Source: Symbiodinium natans
Taxonomy: Eukaryota > Sar > Dinophyceae > Suessiales > Symbiodiniaceae
Assembly (NCBI GenBank): GCA_905221605.1
Contig: CAJNDS010000057.1
Location: 22,501-86,500 of the forward strand
Reading direction: 5' to 3'
DNA length: 64,000 nucleotides
The notes under the pieces are model-generated. The model was not told where the DNA came from. It searched no databases and saw nothing but the letters and a program-made list of their open reading frames with translations. The translations under genes were made by a program, and so were the position numbers. Positions within the stretch are counted from its first letter, which is position 1. Each line of letters starts with the position of its first letter. Below are positions 57,147 through 64,000 of this stretch, piece after piece.

Positions 57147-57455
57147 TTGGGGTCCCCTAGAAACTGAGCTTGCCCACGGATGCGGGTACTTCTCCACCTG
57201 CGCATGGGCAAACGAACTCATTCTAAGGGCTGTTCTGCGGCAAGCCCTCAGCCCTTAAAACTAAACCCTAAACCCTAAGTCCCAAGCCCTAGACCGGGTC
57301 CGAGCCTTGAAGAGTGCAGGGTTGAGGGTGGCCCTGAACCCTAAACCCTAAACTTGAAACCCTCAACCCTAAACCCTCAACCTTTTGCTTAAGGCCGAGA
57401 GGGACCGCTTTACTACATCGAGAGAATCATAACAAGCACGAATGCCTTAGAGAGC
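57147..57455 (-). CDS. Two exon candidates
   Basis: 57,417-57,455 (TTAG acceptor, AT|GTAGTA donor; LSKAFVLVMILS) and 57,147-57,197 (acceptor CATGCGCAG, donor CAA|GTGGGT; VEKYPHPWASSVSRGPQ). Confidence 0.4.
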
Positions 57456-57479
57456 CTAAGGAGGCACCTCAGGGGGCGG

Positions 57480-59090
57480 TTTAGGGTTTAGGGTGTAGGG
57501 TTTAGGGTTCAGGTTTTAGGGTGGTATATGTTTAGGGAACATGGTAGGTAGGGATCTGAGCACCTAAGGGAGGGGCCAGCTACCCTAACCTCAACCTGAT
57601 TTAGGACCTACTCCGCAAGCCGTCAAGCGCCCCAAGCCGTAAACCCGATCAACTGCCAACCCAACACCCTCAACAGCCTGAAGCCAATCACCCCTGCATC
57701 GGATCCCCCTGGCCTGCCCCTAAAGCCCTAAACCCTAAACCCTGAAGCCTGAACCCGAAACCCTGAGACCCCACAGCTTCGCGTTCAGGGAGCCCATGCA
57801 GAACTGAAACCCTATTCCTCGAAAGGCCCTCAAAACCCTAAACCCTAACCCCAAACCCCTGAACCCTAAACCCGAAACCCTAAACCCTCAACCCCTAAAC
57901 CCTAACACCTCAACCCCTAAAGGCCCGAAGCCAAAAACCCACGGCGCCTTTCGCGAGAAATTGGGGATTCCTTTCACCAGGACCTGGGAAGTTGCTCTGG
58001 CTCAGGGTTGACAGTTGAGGGTTCGGGTTTAGGGTTCAGGGCTTAGGGCTTAGGTTGAGGGTTTAGGGTTTAGGGTTTAGGGTTTGGGGTTTGGGGTTTG
58101 GGGTTTAGGGTTTAGGGTTTAGGGCTTCGGGTTGAGGGTTTAGAGCTTCGAGCTGAGGGAGGAGAAGCCAGAAGTCAGACATGGCCCGATTGAGTCCCCG
58201 GCTTTGCTGGGGATCTGCTCGTTGTTCCTGGGATCGGGCTTAGGGTTGTAAAAAGGGCTTAGGGTTTAGGGTTTAGGGTTTAGGGTTTAGGGTTTAGGGT
58301 TTAGGGTTTAGGGTTTAGGGTTTAGGGTTTAGGGTTTAGGGTTTAGGGTTTAGGGTTTAGGGTTTAGGGTTTAGGGGTGAGAGTTTAGGGTTTAGGGGTT
58401 AGGGTTTAGGGGTTAAGGTTTAAGTGTTTAGGGTCCACAGCTTCAGGCAAGCTCGAGATCCTGATAACCCTACAAATGCAACCACATCCTTCACGTCGTC
58501 CAAGAACCCTGCTGCAAGTTGAAGGCTCAGGGTTCAGGTCGTTTGCGTTTGGGGGGACAGGGCCTTAACTCCTAAACCCTGAACCCTAAACCCTAAACCC
58601 AAAACCCCCAAACCCCAAAACCCCTACCCCTAATCCCTTAAACGCCTAAACCCCTAAAACCCTTAACCCCGAAAACACTAGCGCATGCGGTGGGAATCGC
58701 CGACGGCCTACTCCCTGAGCGCCAAACCGCAGGCGTCGCATCTGGCAGCCCGTCTTTGTGAAGAAGTCCAGCCTTGGCTTGCAGTTTAGGGTTCAGGGTT
58801 TAGGGTTTGGGGTTTGGGGATTGGGGCTTAAGTTTAGGGTTTAGGGTTTAGGGTTTAGGGTTTAGGGTTTAGGGTTTAGGGTTTAGGGTTTAGGGTTTAG
58901 GGTTTAGGGTTTAGGGTTTAGGGTTAGGTTTAGGGTTTAGGGTTTAGGGTTTAGGGTTTAGGGTTTAGGGTTTAGGGTTTAGGGTTTAGGGTTTAGGGTT
59001 TAGGGTTTAGGGTTTAGGGTTTAGGGTTTAGGGTTCAGGTTTAGGGTTTGGGGTTCAGGGCTTGGGGTTGAGGCTTTAGGGTATAAGCCC
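57480..59090. repeat. Telomere-motif arrays with small islands
   Basis: Large TTTAGGG arrays at 58,255-58,375 and 58,825-59,040. Minus exon candidates near 58,474-58,516 (LDDVKDVVAF before GTAGGG) and 58,727-58,774 (AGLLHKDGLPDATPA before GTTTGG). Confidence 0.6.
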
Positions 59091-59520
59091 TTTTAATTTA
59101 ATATTAAATGCACGTGTCTAGCCCAGGAAACCGCACGGGATGGAAACAAGGCCTAGATTTGGAGGAGAGATCTCAATGAACTGGATTCATGAAGGTAACA
59201 CGGGCGTATTTTGTAATGCAAAGGTAAGAAACGCACGCTTTGCATTAAAATATACTAGCCCGTACGAAAACCCCAATTAAAATCATGCGTCACGCACTCG
59301 TTTCACTCCCTTGTTTCCTTATATTTTAATAGGAGTTCTCGTTTACACGGTTAGTCCACAGTCTCATGATAAGGGCTGTAGTTCGTGCACTCGTTCTCTC
59401 ATTTCGTGCACGCATTATAATATTATTCACGCGTTCTCTGCGTTCACTTGTAATAATATTAATGCGTGAACTTAATGAATGAACGGAGTGAATAAGTGAA
59501 CGCATGAATGGTTGACACGT
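59090..59520. other. AT-rich island with hairpins
   Basis: TAATGCAAAG at 59,214-59,223 pairs with CTTTGCATTA at 59,238-59,247; CACGCATTATAATATTATT pairs imperfectly with AATAATATTAATGCGTG about 25 bp further on. GTTCAC and GCGTGAAC motifs recur. No coding frame seen. Confidence 0.6.
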
Positions 59521-59765
59521 GTTTAGGCTGTAGAACTTCCTGACAGACCAGGTTATGCACTCATGGGTCTGCAGTATTTAGGGCTGAGGGCATTCAGAGA
59601 CGGGCCTTTGGTGGTTCTCGAATCTTCCTGCACTCAGAACAGCGACCTTCTTTGCCGAAAGCGCAAAGTTTTTCGTGGCTACCTAAACCCTAAACCCTAA
59701 ACCCTAAACCCTAAACCCTAAACCCTAAACCCTAAACCCTAAACCCTAAACCCTAAACCCTAAAC

Positions 59766-59946
59766 CGTCAGACATTTCATAGCAAGTATAGAGGTCTGCG
59801 AAAGACCAGCGAAAGCTCCCGCCAGAGACTTTTGGCACTAGCTTCCCCTCTTGCGATTCGACGAGGCTCGGCAAGAAGGGCACTACTGTGCAGCTTAGAA
59901 GAGCCCACAAGCCTGAAACATTGCCGAAGACGGCAGCCCTCCTGAT
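59766..59946 (-). CDS. 181-nt exon with telomere-motif donor
   Basis: Acceptor GTGCTGGAG, donor GACG|GTTTAGGG. Sixty codons: IRRAAVFGNVSGLWALLSC, TVVPFLPSLVESQEGKLVPK, VSGGSFRWSFADLYTCYEMS. The first half is hydrophobic and could include a membrane-associated helix. A second minus frame is open but ends early in low-quality sequence. Confidence 0.65.
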
Positions 59947-60224
59947 CTCCAGCACATAACCTCACAAGCAACCGCCAGTTTGGGGCATAGGGTGCTAGGC
60001 TTAGGCCTCCCAGCTGGCAGAGAAAAAGTTGCGCCCCTTCAAGGTTTGGGGGTTTGGGTAGGGAACCCCAAAGCCTAAACCCCAAACCCTAAACCCGAAA
60101 CCCTAAAACCTGAACCTTGAACCCAAAACCCTCAATTGCTGCAGCCGCTGAGTCCCAGGCTTCGCTGGGGCTTCCTCAAAAAATTGCCCAGGCATGAGTG
60201 CTGCTTAGGGCTTCTCTCGAGGGT

Positions 60225-60440
60225 TCAAGGGTTTAGGGGGTTCAGTAGCCCCTAAACCCCTAAATTCTAAACCCCAAAAACAAAGGGTCCCAAGTTCAAG
60301 GGTTTAGGGGGTTTAGTAGCCCTAAACCCTAAATTATGTAAATTCCAAACCCTAAAAGCAAAGGGTCCCAAGTTCAAGGGTTTAGGGTTAGTAGCCCTAA
60401 ACCCTAAATGATGTAAATTCCAAACCCTAAAAAAAAAGGT
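60225..60440. repeat. Tandem triplication of a ~65-bp unit
   Basis: Unit CAAGGGTTTAGGG...GTAGCCCTAAACCC...AAAGGGTCC three times; each unit pairs a TTTAGGG with a CCCTAAA and so can fold on itself. Confidence 0.85.
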
Positions 60441-60749
60441 CCCAAGCGGGCTTGAGGCCTATTTGGGGCTTCGGCATTTCTAGGGGCCCCAAGGGCTCAA
60501 AGCACTCAGGGGCTCAAGTGCTTCAGGGCCCACCCCCCTAAACCCTAAACCCTAAACCCTAAACCCTAAACCCTAAACCCTAAACCCTAAACCCTAAACC
60601 CTAAACAAGGGCAAAGCATCCTGAAAGTCCTTGAAAGGAGGAGACTTCCAGCTTCAGCCCGAATATTCGGCTTGAGCGTCTTAGGGTTTAGGGTGTGGGG
60701 TTTAGGTTTAGGGCTTAGGGTGATTGAGTCTTTCCATGGCTCTCTGAAC

Positions 60750-61306
60750 CTCATCGGGAGGGGAGGGAGGCGGGGGGGGTGCCTCCCTGAAGGTCTGGAT
60801 CCAAAATGGCCCCCAGAAGCCCAAAAACAGAGGCTCGATCTTGAGGATTGTTGGTTCAAGAGGCACTTGCATCAGCCAGGGCAGCCTTTCCGATAAGAGC
60901 TGAAACCGAGACCCTAAAAACCCTTTTTCCAGCACGACCCGATTGAAAGTGCATCTATCCTCTTTAAACAGGCAAGGTGACCGTCTAGGGCTTCAGGACC
61001 TAGGGCCGGGGGTATCGAGGGGTTTAAGTTTCTGGTTTGGGGGACATCATCTAGACCCCCCCAGCTTCACCGTGAGCCTGCCAGATGATGACGAGGCATT
61101 CGCATCATACCCCGGCGCATCATCTTCCATGAAACTCAAGATGCTCAGTTCAAAATCAGGACCCCGAAAAGGCAGTCCACTTGGTCCAACGCTCCGCGAG
61201 TGGCGGTCTGGCACTTCGGCTTTCTCAACCCAGGCCTCGTTTGCCCATTGGCTGACATGCAGGCGGCAGCGCTTGGGCAGGCACCCTGCCAGAATCACGT
61301 GTTCTC
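60750..61306 (-). CDS. Two-exon gene segment D
   Basis: Exon 61,071-61,306 (acceptor GGGAGGTTGCAG, donor ACG|GTGAAG) reads EHVILAGCLPKRCRLHVSQW, ANEAWVEKAEVPDRHSRSVG, PSGLPFRGPDFELSILSFME and DDAPGYDANASSSSGRLT. Exon 60,750-60,899 (acceptor CTCGGTTTCAG, donor GAG|GTTCAG) reads LLSERLPWLMQVPLEPTILK, IEPLFLGFWGPFWIQTFRE, then a Pro-rich stretch and PPDE. Both junction ends are phase 0. The second exon has a hydrophobic LFLGFWGPFW segment. Family not recognised. Confidence 0.7.
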
Positions 61307-61374
61307 CTGCAACCTCCCTGTTATGGGATATGGGTAAGTGTTTAGGGTTTAGGGTTTCGGGTTTCGCATTTGTT

Positions 61375-61560
61375 TAGGGTTTAGGGTTTAGGGCTTATAG
61401 GGTTTAGGGTTTAGGGTTTAGGGTTTAGGGTTTAGGGTTTAGGGTTTAGGGTTTAGGGTTTAGGGTTTAGGTGTTTAGGGGTTTAGGGGTTTAGGGTTTA
61501 GGGTTTAGGGTTTAGGGTTTAGGGTTTAGGGTTTAGGGTTTAGGGTTTAGGGTTTAGGGT
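61375..61560. repeat. (TTTAGGG)n array, last one in the window
   Basis: About 23 units. No telomere motif arrays occur to the right of this point. Confidence 0.95.
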
Positions 61561-61770
61561 CCGCCGACCCTGGCGGCGTGTTGGATGTTTGAGGAGGTGA
61601 AAACCTCCCTCTTTCCCTCCTTACCCCCCCAAAACGCGGGGGGGGGTAGGGGGGGTCGGTGCACAATTTTTTCGTGGAGGACCGCGCCACCCGCACAGCG
61701 TAAACAGGCATTCAGCACAGGGGGGTAGGGGCGGCAAAATCGCCCTCAGCAAAATCAGTTTTTGGCCCCC

Positions 61771-61771
<1 letters not shown>

Positions 61772-61824
<53 letters not shown>
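61772..61824. repeat. 53-base C homopolymer
   Basis: Fifty-three consecutive C after CCCCCA; flanked by further G and C runs (61,620-61,660). Confidence 0.95.
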
Positions 61825-61825
<1 letters not shown>

Positions 61826-61869
61826 TGGGTGGCTTAAATAGGGTTTATTTGGAAGCTGAGAGTCGTGTT

Positions 61870-64000
61870 TTTGTGTGGTAGATACAAAGGAAAGGGCATA
61901 AGAAAGTAGCGAAAGGAGCTCCTCAATTCCCTTCCTTATCTCCTATCCTTTTTTCTTTATTCATTGCAACAGGAGAATACAGGAAAAGGGCCTCCATTCC
62001 CCTCTTGTTCTTCCTTTCTTGTGTTTTTGTCATTTAAAGGGGAACAGGAGAAGAGAAGGGAAAGAGAAGGAGAGAGGAGAGATAAAAGGAACACAATTTT
62101 AATGGGAAGAGCCAAGAAAAGAATAGAAGAGAGATGAACAAAGAAGATGGAGAGACAAAACAAGGCGCAAAGAAGATGGCACTCTTCTTTATCTATCCTC
62201 TCTCCCTTCTCTCTCCCTTCCCTCTTTCTTTTCGAAACAGAAAAACTAAAAAGGAAGAACTTGAAAAGGAGAAGGGTAATGAAAAGAGCAGAAGAGACAG
62301 GCCGAAAAGAGGGATATGATGAAGTATGGGCAAGGTCCACGCGCAAGGAGTCACCCTCTGCTTACCCTTCCACTGCTTTATCATACAAGTTCCTTTCTTG
62401 TGTTTTATTAGTTAAAAGGTAACAGAAGGAGAGAAGGGCAAGGGAAGTGAGAGAGGAGAGACAACAAGGAGGCCATTTGAATTTTCTGGAGGGGTACTGA
62501 AAAGAAGAGAAGACACAAGAAACAAGGAGACGGATAGCACTCTTCTTTATCTATCATCTCTCCCTTCCTTGTCTCTCGCTTTCCCTCTATAATTAAAACA
62601 AATAGGTGCCCTCTCCTCTTCAGGAAGCCCCCTTGCCCTTATTTTGCTAGCTTTCTGAAACAACAAGGGAAACAACACATAGAAAGAGAGGAAAGGGAAT
62701 GAAACAATAGGCAGTGGAGCTCTTCAGTGTCTTTACCTATCTCTTTTCTTCTTTTTCTTTTTCATTCAATAAGGAAAAGAAGCTTCCTTTGGTGTGATTT
62801 TGAGATTCAAAAGAGAACAAGAGAAGAGAAGGGAGAGAGAAAGGAGAGAGGAGAGATCAAAAGGAAGCAATTTTCATGGGAAGAGCAATGAAAATCATGG
62901 AAGAGAAATGAAGACAGGAGAGGGAGGTGCAAAATCAGGCAAAGAGAAGATGGTGCTCGTTTTCTTCTTTCCTCTCTTTCTTATCTTTCCCTTTCAAATA
63001 AAAACAAAAGGAAGAACAATGAACATGTAAAGGAACCCGTTTTCTTTTTCCGTTTGGGAACAAGGAAAAGAACAGAGGCGATAGGGCGAGAGGAGGGATT
63101 TGCTGCAGCATGGGGAGGGTCTACGGACAAGGAGCCAACCCCGCTCGCTTTCCCCATCCATTGGAAAAGAAAGGAGCATGGCCTCCATTCCCCTCTTGTT
63201 CTTCCTTTCTTGCGCTTTTGTCATTTAAAGGGGAACAGGAGAAGAGAAGGGAGAGAGAAGGAGAGAGGAGAGACAAAAGGATTGCATTGTTAATGGGAAG
63301 AGCAAAGAAAAGAATAGAAGAGAGATGAATAGAGAAGTGGGAGAGACAAAACAAGGCGCAGAGAAGATGGCACTCTTCTTTATCTATCCTCTCTCCCTTC
63401 TCTCTCCCTTCCCTCTTTCTTTTCGAAATAAGAAAACAAAAAGGAAGAACTATGAGAAGGAGAGGGTAAGGAAAGGAACAGAAGAGATAGGTCGAGAGGA
63501 GGGGTATGATGAAGTATGGACCGGTCCACGCGCCAGGAGTCACCCTCTGCTTACCCTTCCACTGCCTTATCACACAAGTTCCTTTCTTGTGGTTTATCAG
63601 TCAAAAGGAAACAGAAGGAGAGAAGGAAAAGAGAAGTGAGACGAGATAACAAGGATGCCATTTTGCTGGAAGCGCAACTGTATGTGGCCACAACAAGCAG
63701 GCCAGGGAGGCTCAGGCGGGGCAAGTCTCTCCCTAATTAGAAAAAATCAATCTTGCTATTCACAGGTAGGCGCCCTTCCTCTTCAGGAAATCGCCTTTCC
63801 CTTATTTTGCTTTTTGAAGCGAATAAGACAAACAACAGATAAGAAGAGAGGACAGGGAATGACTAGGTAAAGAGAGGAGCTCTTCAATTTCCTCCCTATC
63901 TCTTAAGTTACTTGTCCTTCTTGGGCGGGTGTCCTTTTTTCTTCCTTGAAGATGCAGAAAACTAGCAAAAAGGACACCCGATCGCCCATTTTCTTTTCAA
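61870..64000. repeat. ~1.19-kb tandem duplication of strand-biased purine/pyrimidine DNA
   Basis: CCTCCATTCCCCTCTTGTTCTTCC at 61,991 recurs at 63,182, an offset of 1,191 bp, and similarity continues through 62,470/63,660. Inside each copy a ~380-400 bp sub-unit repeats: a purine tract (GAGAAGAGAAGGGAGAGAG near 62,050, 62,420, 62,820, 63,240 and 63,610) followed ~120 bp later by a pyrimidine tract (CTCTCCCTTCTCTCTCCCTT). Frames found here are short, Lys/Arg/Glu- or Phe/Leu/Ser-rich and differ between copies; I call none of them genes. Confidence 0.85.

Noticed and set aside
60800-60860. Dinoflagellate spliced-leader gene (CCAAAATGG near 60,801)
   Set aside because: Only a short match to part of the leader; the full conserved 22-nt sequence is absent on both strands as far as I can see.
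61957-63640. Lys/Arg/Glu-rich or Phe/Leu/Ser-rich frames of 60-150 codons
   Set aside because: They mirror purine/pyrimidine tracts, differ between the two tandem copies and show no splice signals or codon bias.

Overview
This window looks like nuclear DNA of a dinoflagellate, most likely of the Symbiodiniaceae/Suessiales type. Three things point there: (i) Arabidopsis-type telomere motif TTTAGGG/CCCTAAA and its relatives fill much of positions 80-61,560; (ii) the unique DNA between these arrays reads as very short, GC3-rich exons with GT-AG and sometimes GC-AG borders; (iii) the partial gene at 1-74 matches, from memory, a beta-grasp (ubiquitin-like) N-terminus common in dinoflagellate proteins. 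There are no bacterial operons, rRNA, tRNA or CRISPR arrays that I can see.

Layout. 1-74: start of a minus-strand gene leaving the window. 75-15,600: dozens of 40-180 bp coding islands, mostly minus strand, between telomere-like arrays. 15,671-17,941: best-resolved gene, eight phase-consistent exons whose introns hold a (TTGAGGG)n block and a GA microsatellite. 18,000-61,310: the same exon-island pattern, with longer coding exons at 29.4, 33.2, 43.6, 44.3, 56.2-56.6, 59.8 and 60.7-61.3 kb. 61,561-64,000: a different landscape with no telomere motif: a 53-base C homopolymer followed by a ~1.19 kb tandem duplication of purine/pyrimidine-strand-biased DNA.

Non-telomeric repeats: at least four families of short MITE-like elements, a 21-bp minisatellite arranged as inverted blocks (10.3-10.8 kb), a ~740 bp (CAA)n array (25.2-25.9 kb), G/C homopolymer tracts, and a cluster of perfect palindromes (6.17-6.33 kb).

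How it fits together. The telomere-like arrays behave as intron filler: exons sit between them, and the motif itself supplies candidate donors (GTTTAGGG) and acceptors (TTTAG|G). Most exons are on the minus strand, in keeping with unidirectional dinoflagellate gene blocks. Exon calls were made by eye from reading frame, codon third-position bias, splice motifs and phase. Short islands often have plausible frames on both strands, so single-exon calls are moderate in confidence; phase-linked chains are stronger. I could not assign a biochemical function to any of the proteins.
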